Notes under the pieces: generated by a model | The model's input: the letters and a program-made list of their open reading frames with translations, nothing else | Told to the model about the DNA's origin: nothing | The model's database searches: none | Part shown: positions 53,296-62,266 of the stretch, in pieces | Numbering within the stretch: the first letter of the stretch is position 1 | How the letters are laid out: every line of letters starts with the position of its first letter | DNA from: JAJEFO01 sp022819605 | GTDB taxonomy: Bacteria > Pseudomonadota > Alphaproteobacteria > Rhodobacterales > Rhodobacteraceae | Length of the DNA: 64,000 nt | Assembly: GCA_965221545.1 (NCBI GenBank) | Contig: OZ244901.1 | Coordinates: 3,844,001-3,908,000 of the forward strand | Direction: 5' to 3' | Translations under genes and position numbers: made by a program

Positions 53296-53805
53296 ATGAG
53301 CAAGGTCAAGAAGATGGAATTCCGCCCGAACGATTTCGTGGTCTACCCGGCGCATGGCGTCGGCCAGATCGTTTCGATCGAGGAGCAGGAAATTGCAGGC
53401 CACAACCTCGAACTGTTCGTGATTTCGTTCGAGAAGGACAAGATGACCTTGCGCGTGCCGACCAACAAGGCCGCCCATGTCGGCATGCGAACCCTGTCTT
53501 CGCCGGACGTGGTGTCCCAGGCAATGACGACGCTCAAGGGCAAGGCTCGCGTCAAGAAGGCAATGTGGTCGCGTCGTGCGCAGGAATACGAACAGAAGAT
53601 CCATTCAGGCGACCTGATCGCGATAGCCGAAGTCGTCCGCGACCTGCACCGCGCCAACGATCAACGCGAACAGAGCTATTCGGAGCGCCAGCTCTACGAG
53701 GCGGCGCTGGAGCGCCTGACCCGCGAAGTCGCGGCCGTCAATGGAGCCGACGAAGTCGATGCGCAACGCCAGGTTGACGAGGTTCTGATCAGTCGCGCAG
53801 CCTGA
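53296..53805 (+). CDS. carD: CarD/CdnL-family transcriptional regulator
   Basis: RNA-polymerase-binding regulator of 169 residues that stabilises open complexes, especially at rRNA promoters. The N-terminal RNAP-interacting domain (FRPNDFVVYPAHGVGQIVSIEEQEIAGHNLELFVISFEKDKMTLRVPTNK) and the C-terminal helical domain with MWSRRAQEYEQKIHSGDLIAIAEVVRDLHR are intact. It has its own likely promoter and a GAGGAAGGGC element before the start. Often essential in alphaproteobacteria. Confidence 0.93.
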   Translation: MSKVKKMEFRPNDFVVYPAHGVGQIVSIEEQEIAGHNLELFVISFEKDKMTLRVPTNKAAHVGMRTLSSPDVVSQAMTTLKGKARVKKAMWSRRAQEYEQKIHSGDLIAIAEVVRDLHRANDQREQSYSERQLYEAALERLTREVAAVNGADEVDAQRQVDEVLISRAA

Positions 53806-53901
53806 CATGCGGAATTGCGTGCATGGCGCGACCCTCGTCCGCAGCACACCAATTTTATCGATCTGAGCGCAAGCTGGCCGAACAGCGGCAATGCGAGGCG
53901 C

Positions 53902-55215
53902 TCAGTTGGTTCCGTCAATGCCTTCAGGCTGGCCAACCACGACGAATTGCAGATCTTCGGGACGATACAGTCGCTTGGCCACATTCCGCACGTCGTCTGT
54001 CGTCACCGCGTTCACCTTGCCGTTTCTGGTCTTGACGTAATCAAGGCCCAGATCGTCCATCTGCATGCCAACCATTATGCGCGCGATGCTTGCGTTTGAA
54101 TCGAACCGAAGGGGATAGGCGCCGGTTAGGTAGGCCTTTGCCTCCTCCAGTTCGTCCTCCGTCAGGCCTTCCGCTGCCATCCTTACCCATTCCGCTCGCG
54201 TCACCTCGATTGCTTCTGCAATCCGTTCATTGGTCGAGGCGACCTGCCCGATCACAAGCTGCGCGAGATCAAAGCTCGCGAGGTAAGCTCCGATGCCGTA
54301 GGTCAGGCCTCGTTTCTCCCGCACCTCGTCACTCAGCCGCGACTGGAGTCCGGAAGCCCCGAATATGTGATTTGCAACATAGGCCGGGAAGAACTCCGGA
54401 TCGTCCCTTGGAATGCCGACATGTCCGAAGATGGCCACGGATTGCGGCGTGTCGAAGGGCACCACCGTCACGCCGCCGGCCAGCAGGACCTCGGCTTCGT
54501 GCGGCAGCGGCGCACCGACCTCCGGCAGGCCTCCAAGCAGCGTATCGAGCAGCTTGCCCAGTTCCTCGGCCGTGATGTCGCCCGCAGCCCCGACATATAC
54601 GCGATCCCGGGCAATCACGTCCTTGTAAGCCGTCACGATGTCTTCACGTGTCAGCGCCGAAACGCTTTCTACCGTGCCATCGATGGACGTCGCGTAGGGG
54701 TGGTCTCCGAATGCGAGGGCATTGAATCGCCTCGATGCTACAGCGTCAGGATCCGTGTCATCGCTGCGAATGACCGTCAGCACCTGGTCACGCACGCGAT
54801 CCAGTGCAACCTGATCGAACCGCGGGGCCGTGAGCGCGCTCTGCAGAAGCGCGATGGCCTCGTCCCGGTTTTCGGTCAGGAACCTTGCCGAAACTGAGAG
54901 TGCATCGCGGTGAACATCGAATCCGTAGCCTGCGGCAAGCGCGTCCCGCGCTGCGGCAAATCCCTGAGCATCAAGGTCTCCCGCGCCCTCCTCCAGGACC
55001 GCGGTCATCAGGTTGATCGCCCCCCTCTTGCCAGGCCGATCGAGCGAACCGCCGCCACTGAACCTGATTTCCAGGGCGGTGAACGGAATTGAATGCTCCT
55101 CGACCAGCCAGGCCTTGATGCCGCCGGGCGACGTGACTTCCTGAATGTCGACAGCCGCCGTCGCAGGACCTGAGACAAGAACCGCCAGCCCCAAAGCGCA
55201 GAATAGCCGGTTCAC
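53902..55215 (-). CDS. M16-family peptidase-like subunit lacking the zinc motif
   Basis: A 437-residue pitrilysin-fold protein with a signal peptide (ALGLAVLVSGPATA). The HxxEH zinc site is absent: the equivalent region reads GAINLMTAVLEEGAGD. The C-terminal half has the substrate-binding R/Y-type motif in FGASGLQSRLSDEVREKRGLTYGIGAYLAS. It probably forms a heterodimer with the catalytic M16 protein encoded just upstream, GTGA overlap, as in bacterial two-subunit M16B enzymes. Periplasmic peptide degradation is likely. Confidence 0.88.
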   Translation of the reverse strand: MNRLFCALGLAVLVSGPATAAVDIQEVTSPGGIKAWLVEEHSIPFTALEIRFSGGGSLDRPGKRGAINLMTAVLEEGAGDLDAQGFAAARDALAAGYGFDVHRDALSVSARFLTENRDEAIALLQSALTAPRFDQVALDRVRDQVLTVIRSDDTDPDAVASRRFNALAFGDHPYATSIDGTVESVSALTREDIVTAYKDVIARDRVYVGAAGDITAEELGKLLDTLLGGLPEVGAPLPHEAEVLLAGGVTVVPFDTPQSVAIFGHVGIPRDDPEFFPAYVANHIFGASGLQSRLSDEVREKRGLTYGIGAYLASFDLAQLVIGQVASTNERIAEAIEVTRAEWVRMAAEGLTEDELEEAKAYLTGAYPLRFDSNASIARIMVGMQMDDLGLDYVKTRNGKVNAVTTDDVRNVAKRLYRPEDLQFVVVGQPEGIDGTN

Positions 55216-56549
55216 TTGACCACCTCCTCCGATTGCAATGCAAATCCCGTGACCGCGCGGCGCCGATCAAGATGCCTGCGCGCTGCCGAGAGTATCTCCT
55301 CTTCCGTAACCGCCTGCAGGATGCCAGGCCAGGCGTCGATGTCATCTACCGAAAGGCCTGTCACCAGCCCGCGTCCGTAGATGTTGGCCAGATTCGAGAT
55401 GTCGTCACGGGCATAGATCTCCGAAGCCCGGATTTGCGTCTTGATACGCTCGAGTTCTTCCGCATCCACGCCCTCTTCCAGAAACTCGGCGACCGCCTCG
55501 TCCAGCAGCGACTCGGCCTCTTCCAGCGACACGCCCTCGACTGGCACGATTGCCAGCCCGAAGTTTGTATCGTCCAGCGACCGGTCCCGATACCAGGCCG
55601 AGGTGTACACCGCCTGGGGATCGTCGAACTGCAGCTTCCGCGCCAGAACCGAGGTGGTCGACGAGCCGCCCAGAACCTGCGCAAGCATGGCAAGAGTCGC
55701 CGCCTCCTTCTGTTCCCCTGGATCTCGTTCTGGCACGAGATACATGCGGGTCACGTAGTCATTGCCGATCCGGGGATCCGAGAAACTGAGGCGCCGTTCG
55801 GCCAGTTGCGGGGGCTCGGATGGACGGTTGCGCACTCGCACGTTCGGATTGGGCGGAATGAGTCCGTAATGCCTTTCGGCAAGCTCCCTGACTTCGTCCG
55901 GATCCACGTCGCCAGCCACCACGAGGATCGCGTTGTTCGGTCCGTAGTGCTGCCGGTAGAAGGACACTGCATCTTCGAGCGTCAACGCTTCGGCTTCGTG
56001 CTTCCAGCCGATGACGGGCACGCCGTAGGGGTGGTTCAGGAATGCCGCCGCATTTATCTGCTCCCTGAACAGGGCACCGGGATCGCTGTCGACGCGCTGC
56101 TTCCGCTCTTCGATGACAACGTCCCGTTCTGTTGAAATGTCTTCCTCGACGAGCGCCAGACCATCCATGCGGCTGGCTTCCATCCCCATCACGAGATCGA
56201 GACGATCTGCAGCGATTCGTTGAAAGTAGGCCGTGAAGTCATGGGACGTGAATGCATTGTCGGTGCCCCCGTTGCGGGAAACGACATCGGACAGTTCGCC
56301 AGACGCAAGATCGTCCGTGGCCTTGAACATGAGATGTTCGACAAAGTGAGCGATTCCCGACTCGCCGGGCGGTTCGTCAGCGGCGCCGACCCGATACCAG
56401 ACCATGTGGACGACGACCGGAGCGCGGTGATCCTCGATCACGACCGCTTCCAGGCCGTTCTCGAGTTCGAACGTGGTGACCCCAGCAGCTCGGAGCGAGC
56501 CGGGAAGAACGACAAGGGTCATCGTCAAGGCAAGAACTAAGATGTGCAT
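55212..56549 (-). CDS. M16-family zinc metallopeptidase, catalytic subunit
   Basis: A 445-residue pitrilysin-family protease with a signal peptide (MHILVLALTMTLVVLPGSLRA). The inverted zinc motif HxxEH is in GIAHFVEHLMFKATDD, and the third zinc ligand Glu lies downstream. ATG 56549 has GAGGAG upstream and yields the signal peptide; a longer reading to 56687 has none. It is first in a two-gene M16 operon. Expected to cleave short peptides in the periplasm. Confidence 0.9.
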   Translation of the reverse strand: MHILVLALTMTLVVLPGSLRAAGVTTFELENGLEAVVIEDHRAPVVVHMVWYRVGAADEPPGESGIAHFVEHLMFKATDDLASGELSDVVSRNGGTDNAFTSHDFTAYFQRIAADRLDLVMGMEASRMDGLALVEEDISTERDVVIEERKQRVDSDPGALFREQINAAAFLNHPYGVPVIGWKHEAEALTLEDAVSFYRQHYGPNNAILVVAGDVDPDEVRELAERHYGLIPPNPNVRVRNRPSEPPQLAERRLSFSDPRIGNDYVTRMYLVPERDPGEQKEAATLAMLAQVLGGSSTTSVLARKLQFDDPQAVYTSAWYRDRSLDDTNFGLAIVPVEGVSLEEAESLLDEAVAEFLEEGVDAEELERIKTQIRASEIYARDDISNLANIYGRGLVTGLSVDDIDAWPGILQAVTEEEILSAARRHLDRRRAVTGFALQSEEVVK

Positions 56550-57203
56550 GGGCGCTCCTCGTGCGGCAGGCTGCAGCAAGAATTGGTGCGAGTTCTTCGC
56601 ACAGTCAACTCGCATTTGCGTGACTGTCTGGATACCTGAGCGGCCTAAAGGATGACAGGTCCGACATCGCGATGCGCCAATGCTCAAACGGCCGCTTCAT
56701 GCGCATCGCGTTCACTGCAAGAGTTCGCCGGCATGAATGGCAGCGGTAGCGATCGCAACTCGGCGCGCCGCAACACAGGAGTTCACGGACCCGGGATGTC
56801 ATTCCCATTGGGCTTATTTCGCGACCACACGACCAACCCCGAGATTGCAGTCGCATACAAGCCTGCCCCTTATCCTGTCTTCGGTCATGGGCTGGAGATG
56901 ACTGCATGCAAGAACCATTCTCGACGACTTCAGCCAATGCGCCGTTTCCTGGAGCGGCACCAGGAAAGGAAGGGCTCGATTCAAGAATGCAGCCTGTCCC
57001 GCTCAGCGCGTGATGCGGCAACACGACGTCTTCGAGCGAGAACACTCGAACCGTGTTCCTTGCTGCACCGGCCTCGGGCACATCATTGCAGCGCCCTGTT
57101 CTCGAATCGGAAGAACGAGCGCGCTGACACCAGGTCAACAGTCCCTTGCTGTTCGATCTTCGTGCAACCGGACACCATCCTGTCCGGTTGACGGGTCCAG
57201 GCA
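56550..57203. other. 654-bp region with no supported gene
   Basis: Upstream of the M16 operon and downstream of the Gfo/Idh gene. Open frames occur on both strands without motifs or start signals. It should include the M16 operon promoter. Nothing else can be recognised. Confidence 0.4.
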
Positions 57204-58202
57204 TCAGTATTCCGGCTCCACGGCCACGCCCTCGCGCCTCGATCGATCGCAAGCCAGCGCGATGGCAAGGGCCGTACGCCCGTCTTCTTCGGTGACGGAC
57301 GGCGGACGCCCTTCCTGAATTGCGGCCTGAAATTCGTCAAGCGCGTGGTAGAACGACGCGTCGTAGCGTTCCAGGAAGAAATGCTTGAGCGTTTCGCGCG
57401 CAACGGTCTTTTGGCCATCCCAGCGAACGAGGTTGTCGTCGCGGTGGTTTTCCGTCTGCAGCATGCCCTTGGTGCCGAACGCCTCCAGCCTCTGGTCGAA
57501 GCCGTAGGCACAAGCGCGTGAATTGTTCACATGAACCAGCGCGCCGGAGGGCATTTTCAGCACGGTCATGGTCAGATCGACATCGCCCTCGGCGCCGATT
57601 TCGGGATCGAACACGCAACTGCCGGTCGCATACACTTCTGCGGGCCGCTCGCCAGCAATCCAGCACAACAGGTCGATGTCGTGGATCGTTGCGTCGAGAA
57701 AATACCCGCCGGAAGCGCGTACGTAGTCGATCGGCGGCGGCGCGGGTTCACGACTCCAGCTCATCAGCATGTTGACCGAGCCGATCTCGCCCGCCCGGAC
57801 CGCGCGCTGCAAGGCGGCGTTGTCCGGATCGAACCGGCGGTTGAATCCCAGCATGAACGGCACCGGGTGCGCTCTCAGGCAGGCCAGTGCGCGGTCCACG
57901 CGCTCCAGCGTCTGGTCCAGCGGCTTCTCGCAATAGATCGGCTTGCCGGATTTCGCAAAGGCCTCGACATATTCGACATGGGTGTTGGTTGGAGAGGCGA
58001 TGACCACGGCATCGACCGACGGGTCGCCCAGCACGGCGTCCAGATCGGCACTTGCCGTGCCGCCGTAAAGGGCCGCCGCGTCCTCCGCCGAAGCCAGATT
58101 GGGGTTGAATACGGTGACCAGGCGCAGGCCGGGATGCGCGTTGATCTTCGGACCGTAGACATGGGCCATGCGCCCGCTTCCAAGCAGCGCAACTCCCAGC
58201 AT
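57204..58202 (-). CDS. Gfo/Idh/MocA-family oxidoreductase (inositol dehydrogenase-like)
   Basis: NAD(P)-dependent sugar or polyol dehydrogenase of 332 residues. Rossmann motif GSGRMAHVYG at residues 8-17, the catalytic Lys in YCEKPLDQTLE, and SGGYFLDATIHDIDLLCWIAGE with the conserved Asp and His. The IolG-like layout suggests inositol or a similar polyol. Its start is 13 bp from the stop of the GMC oxidoreductase gene upstream, so they form an operon. Confidence 0.85.
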   Translation of the reverse strand: MLGVALLGSGRMAHVYGPKINAHPGLRLVTVFNPNLASAEDAAALYGGTASADLDAVLGDPSVDAVVIASPTNTHVEYVEAFAKSGKPIYCEKPLDQTLERVDRALACLRAHPVPFMLGFNRRFDPDNAALQRAVRAGEIGSVNMLMSWSREPAPPPIDYVRASGGYFLDATIHDIDLLCWIAGERPAEVYATGSCVFDPEIGAEGDVDLTMTVLKMPSGALVHVNNSRACAYGFDQRLEAFGTKGMLQTENHRDDNLVRWDGQKTVARETLKHFFLERYDASFYHALDEFQAAIQEGRPPSVTEEDGRTALAIALACDRSRREGVAVEPEY

Positions 58203-58215
58203 GGCGTTCTCCCTT

Positions 58216-59811
58216 CTATCTGCGCGCGTCTTCGGCGATCAGGGCAGCTCCCTTTTCGCCGATCATGATGGCGGCGGCGTTGGTGTTGCCGGTCACGATG
58301 CGCGGCATGATCGATGCATCTGCTACACGCAACCCGTCAATGCCGTGAACCCGCAGGCGCGGATCCACAACCGCATCCGCCCCGATCCCCATCTTGCAGG
58401 TGCCCACCGGATGCAGCAGCGACAGCCCTGATGCACGGCAATAGTCCAGCAGTTCTTCGTCCGACTGAACGTCCGCGCCTGGCGAGATCTCGCTTTCGAC
58501 GCAATCGGCCATTGGCACTGTCGCAGCAATCTTGCGTCCGAATTTCAACCCCGCAATTGCGGCACGCCGGTCCGCGTCGTCGGCGAAAAAGTTGAACTGA
58601 ATCGCCGGCTGATCCCAAGCGTGCGGGCCAGTGATGCACACGTGCCCGCGCGAATTCGGGCGCATGTGCTCGGCCAGGATCGTAAATCCCGAGAAGGGAT
58701 GCGGCTTCAGCCGCTCGTCCGTGCACCAGGCCATGAACGTCACCATCATGTCGGGCCGGTCGATTTCCGGTCCCGAGCGGATGAAGGTGTTGGAGTAGTT
58801 GCCGTTGTCGGCAAACGGCCCGGTGCGGAGCAGCAAATAGCGCAACAACTGGAATCCGCCCTTCAGCTTGTTGTTGTAGAGATCGTTGACAGTGGATTTC
58901 ACTGTCGAGCGATATGCGGCACCGATGCCGAAATGGTCCTGCAAGTTTTCGCCCACGCCTGGCAGATGGTGCAGGGTTTCGATCCCGTGTGACCGCAGGT
59001 GCGCTTCAGGGCCAATGCCCGAGATCTGCAGCAATTGAGGCGAATTGAATGTGCCGCCGCAGAGTATGACCTCGCGACGCACGCGCGCCGAATTCGAACC
59101 GCCCTTGTCCGTCCAAGTCACGCCGGTCGCCCGTTTCCCCTCGATCTCGATGCGTTCGACCATCGCGTGGAGCCGAAGATCGATGTTTCGCTTGGCGGGT
59201 CCCCTGAGGTAGCCCGCCGCGGTGCTCCAGCGGCGCCCATTGCGGGTCGTTGTCTGGACGTAACCCGTTCCCTCCTGCCGGGGCCCGTTGAAGTCACCGT
59301 TGCGCGGCACGCCAAGTGCGACCGATGCGGCGTGAAAGGCCTCGCCCAGCTTGTGTTCCGTGCGCAGGTCGGAAACCGCAACCGGTCCGCCGGTGCCGTG
59401 ATACGCGTCGGTGCCACGTTCCTGATCCTCGCAGGACTTGAAATAGGGCAGGACATCGTCCCAGCCCCAGCCGGTGCACCCTGCGTCGGCCCAGCCGTCG
59501 AAGTCCTGCGGCTGGCCGCGCATGTAGATCATGCCGTTGATCGCACCGGTGCCGCCCAGAACCTTGCCGCGCGGTTGAAACAGGCGGCGTCCCATCAAAT
59601 GCGGCTCGGGCTGGCTTTCGTAGCACCAGTTCACTGTCGGGTTGTCATAAAGCATTGAATAACCGAGAGGAATGTGAATGAACGGATTGCGGCCCCGCCC
59701 GCCGGCCTCAAGCAGCAGCACCGAATGCCCTGCTTCGGCCAACCGCCCCGCGACGGCACAACCTGCGGACCCGGCGCCGACAACCGCAAAATCATGGTCT
59801 CCGGTCGTCAT
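58216..59811 (-). CDS. GMC-family FAD-dependent oxidoreductase (choline dehydrogenase-like)
   Basis: A 531-residue FAD enzyme. The Rossmann motif VVGAGSAGCAVAGRLAEAGHSVLLLEAGG is at the N-terminus, PRGKVLGGTGAINGMIYMRG and CGGTFNSPQLLQISGIG are the GMC signatures, and the C-terminal HPVGTCKMG and PRIVTGNTNAAAIMIGEKGA hold the catalytic His/Asn region. It would oxidise an alcohol or sugar. ATG 59811 begins the family N-terminus. It is divergent from the HTH-SBP regulator and has a palindromic operator candidate between them. Confidence 0.9.
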   Translation of the reverse strand: MTTGDHDFAVVGAGSAGCAVAGRLAEAGHSVLLLEAGGRGRNPFIHIPLGYSMLYDNPTVNWCYESQPEPHLMGRRLFQPRGKVLGGTGAINGMIYMRGQPQDFDGWADAGCTGWGWDDVLPYFKSCEDQERGTDAYHGTGGPVAVSDLRTEHKLGEAFHAASVALGVPRNGDFNGPRQEGTGYVQTTTRNGRRWSTAAGYLRGPAKRNIDLRLHAMVERIEIEGKRATGVTWTDKGGSNSARVRREVILCGGTFNSPQLLQISGIGPEAHLRSHGIETLHHLPGVGENLQDHFGIGAAYRSTVKSTVNDLYNNKLKGGFQLLRYLLLRTGPFADNGNYSNTFIRSGPEIDRPDMMVTFMAWCTDERLKPHPFSGFTILAEHMRPNSRGHVCITGPHAWDQPAIQFNFFADDADRRAAIAGLKFGRKIAATVPMADCVESEISPGADVQSDEELLDYCRASGLSLLHPVGTCKMGIGADAVVDPRLRVHGIDGLRVADASIMPRIVTGNTNAAAIMIGEKGAALIAEDARR

Positions 59812-59888
59812 CGATCCGTTCACCCTGCTTGGAGTCTTGTCGGCCAAGGGTGACATGACGGGCGACAGGGCCGGAACAAGGCAATTGT

Positions 59889-59948
59889 CAGATTTGGACG
59901 AAATTTCCCTCTTTCACGTCCGTGATCTATAGATCATCAGATATGGAC
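59889..59948. promoter_or_regulatory. Palindrome flanked by direct repeats in the divergent promoter region
   Basis: TGATCTATAGATCA (59923-59936) is an exact 14-bp palindrome. Two copies of CAGATWTGGAC lie at 59889-59899 and 59938-59948, 49 bp apart. All are in the 166-bp gap between the GMC gene (start 59811, minus) and the HTH-SBP gene (start 59978, plus). They are good candidate operators for the fusion regulator. Confidence 0.6.
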
Positions 59949-59977
59949 AACTTGAATGCCGAACCTGGAGCCATAGA

Positions 59978-61681
59978 GTGACACGCGCAGAACTCTTGCG
60001 AATCCTGAATTTCGTGGATGCCAATCGCGAGATTTCCGAAAAGCGGACGGGACTGTCAACGACTGATGCACGCTGGAACATAATCTCCTACGCCATGCGC
60101 CGACACCTGGAAGGCAAGCTGCTGACCACGACCTCCGCGGCGATGGCGGCCGACGTGCCTTATGGTACGGCAATGCGACGGATTTCAGAGCTGATCGACC
60201 AGAAGTTACTGCACAAGAGGCCGAAATCGAAATCGGGAAAGTCCTTCTCCCTGCATCCTACGCGAAAGCTGATCGAAGAGTTCGAGAGCTTCGCCATGCA
60301 GCTCAAGGCCGTGGTCGGCAATACGTTCGGCTTCAATACCGGAGACGGAGAGATCAGCGACTTCTACTTCGGCGGATATTACATGGCCTCGCGAATCCTG
60401 CCCTACCCCAGTGCCATGCGAACCGGTGTCGGCTATGACCGTACATTCAGGATTCTCTGCCCGATCGATCCGACGTTCAAGACATTGAGAGAGCTTTCGT
60501 CCGATCTGGATGAACTCTGCGGCACGAAGATCGAAATCACGAACCTGCCGCTGGACGATCTGCACAGCGAGATCATGGAAAGCGCAAAGCAATCCGTTCC
60601 GGAATACGACCTGATTGCAATTGACCTTCCCTGGGTCGGTCAACTTGCCGAGGAAGGCGTGATCGAACCGCTGGACGAGATAATGCGCCAGGAACGCTAC
60701 AACCCGTCCGACTTTCACAACGCCGCCTTTCGCGGGTCCTTCTGGCGCGACAGGCAGTTCGGCCTGCCGATCCAGCCGACGGCGGAGCTGTTGTTCTGCC
60801 GTTCGGACCTGTTTGCCGACGCTGGCCTTTCGATCCCGCGCACCACCGACGAAGTGCTGTTTGCTGCACGCGTCCTCCACCGCTCGGGCTTCAACATGGC
60901 CGGCATCGTAATGAATTTCGGACGGGGCACGCCGGTCGCTCACACCTTCGTCCAGACGCTGGCAGATTTCGGTCAGCCCATCATCAGTCTCAAGCCGATT
61001 GGCGATGAATTCGACCTTACCGAAATTGCAGGCGAGAACCATCGCCCGCAACTCGATACCGATCCTGCGCGGCAAGCCGCCGAGTACTTGCTGGAACTGC
61101 TTGATCTGTCCCACAAGGACAGCCTGGTCTGCAACTGGGATCGCCGCATCCGGATCTTCTCGGAAGGCCATGCCGCGATGACCTATGGCTGGAGCGTCCG
61201 GGCGGTGGCTTTTGAACTGAACGACGCGTCTCCTGCCCACGGCAAGGTCCACTATGCACCGCATCCGCACGCGCCCGGCGCGCACACGGTCTCTCCGATC
61301 GGAGGATTTTCGCTGGCGATGCCGGCAGGACTCAGCAGCGAACGCAAAAAGGCATCGTGGAAGGTGATGGAATTCCTGACCAGACCCGAGATGCTGAAAT
61401 GGTATGTCCAGAACGGTAACCTTTCCAGCCCCCGGTTTTCGACCAGTGCCGACCCTGAGGTACAGGCCAAGAGCCCGCTGATCAGTGAAATCGACGGCAT
61501 GGAACGCCGCGGCGAACTGCAGATCTGGCCGCGCCCGCCGATCCCGGAATTCAGCGACATTCTGGGAATTCTTGGCAACGAGATTCACTTGATGCTGCAG
61601 GGCGAGGCGACGCCTGCCGTCGCGCTTGGCAATGCGCAAAACCGCATTGATGCTCTGATGCGGGCGCACGGACATTACTGA
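59978..61681 (+). CDS. Winged-helix / solute-binding-protein fusion, predicted one-component sugar-type regulator
   Basis: A 567-residue protein with no signal peptide. Residues about 35-92 form a winged helix (SYAMRRHLEGKLL, then TTSAAMAADVPYGTAMRRIS with recognition-helix character and a basic wing KRPKSKSGKSF). From about residue 156 to 560 the sequence is a family-1 extracellular solute-binding domain (FRILCPIDPTF, YDLIAIDLPWVGQLAEEGVIEPLDE, FGLPIQPTAELLFCRSDLFADAG and a C-terminal KVMEFLTRPEMLKWYVQNG). The binding fold should sense a ligand in the cytoplasm and modulate DNA binding. Start GTG 59978 has GGAG upstream. Divergent from a GMC oxidoreductase gene and upstream of a ribose-type ABC operon. 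Confidence 0.85.
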   Translation: MTRAELLRILNFVDANREISEKRTGLSTTDARWNIISYAMRRHLEGKLLTTTSAAMAADVPYGTAMRRISELIDQKLLHKRPKSKSGKSFSLHPTRKLIEEFESFAMQLKAVVGNTFGFNTGDGEISDFYFGGYYMASRILPYPSAMRTGVGYDRTFRILCPIDPTFKTLRELSSDLDELCGTKIEITNLPLDDLHSEIMESAKQSVPEYDLIAIDLPWVGQLAEEGVIEPLDEIMRQERYNPSDFHNAAFRGSFWRDRQFGLPIQPTAELLFCRSDLFADAGLSIPRTTDEVLFAARVLHRSGFNMAGIVMNFGRGTPVAHTFVQTLADFGQPIISLKPIGDEFDLTEIAGENHRPQLDTDPARQAAEYLLELLDLSHKDSLVCNWDRRIRIFSEGHAAMTYGWSVRAVAFELNDASPAHGKVHYAPHPHAPGAHTVSPIGGFSLAMPAGLSSERKKASWKVMEFLTRPEMLKWYVQNGNLSSPRFSTSADPEVQAKSPLISEIDGMERRGELQIWPRPPIPEFSDILGILGNEIHLMLQGEATPAVALGNAQNRIDALMRAHGHY

Positions 61682-62266
61682 GTTCCAACAGTTTCCCGCA
61701 AAAGGACTCATTTTGGACATCTTTGCTCTCGTGCCACGCGGGCGGCATGGTGCACGCTCCTCTTGTCGCGGATGGGTAAGCGCTGCCGGAACGCGTTTTC
61801 AGTGGGCGAGACCAACGCTCGGCCCGTGTGAACTCCAAGGAGGGAAGTCGGTAGTCAGCTGCCTCTCCCTGAAGGGAGAGGCTCTTGAAGGGCGAAAGCC
61901 CCGAAGGCCCAGGCCGATCAGCACGAGAAAGGAGAATGTCGTCCAATCTACCCTGAACCATACGATCACGACCCAGCCTGGGAGGCTTCCTCAGTCCCAG
62001 GCATTGGAAGAGTCGCTTGCAGACACGCCTGATCAGGCACGAAGCAGGGCGATTCCAATCGCGTGTGGTCAGGTTGTGCGAGGGGAACCCGGCTTCGGCC
62101 GGCGTCACCGGGGAAGCCTCGGCGACCGCGCGAGCGGCGTAAGCCGCATTGTCTTCCTTCACGTGAGCGGGCGGTGCCTATCGCCCGTTCCGCCTGTAAC
62201 GCAACAGCAAGAGAGGCGCGCTTGTCTCCCCAACCTGAACGCCGGGGTTTCCAGCGCGAAAATCAG
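61682..62266 (+). other. 585-bp intergenic region with a stem-loop
   Basis: Between the fusion regulator and the sugar ABC operon. A perfect 9-bp hairpin (GCCTCTCCC-TGAA-GGGAGAGGC) lies at 61861-61882. Frames on both strands lack motifs. The transporter promoter must lie here; I found no distinct -35/-10 pair. Confidence 0.45.

Noticed and set aside
60206..61720. A 504-codon frame antisense to the HTH-SBP fusion gene
   Set aside because: No motif and no start signal; the plus-strand frame carries clear HTH and SBP features.
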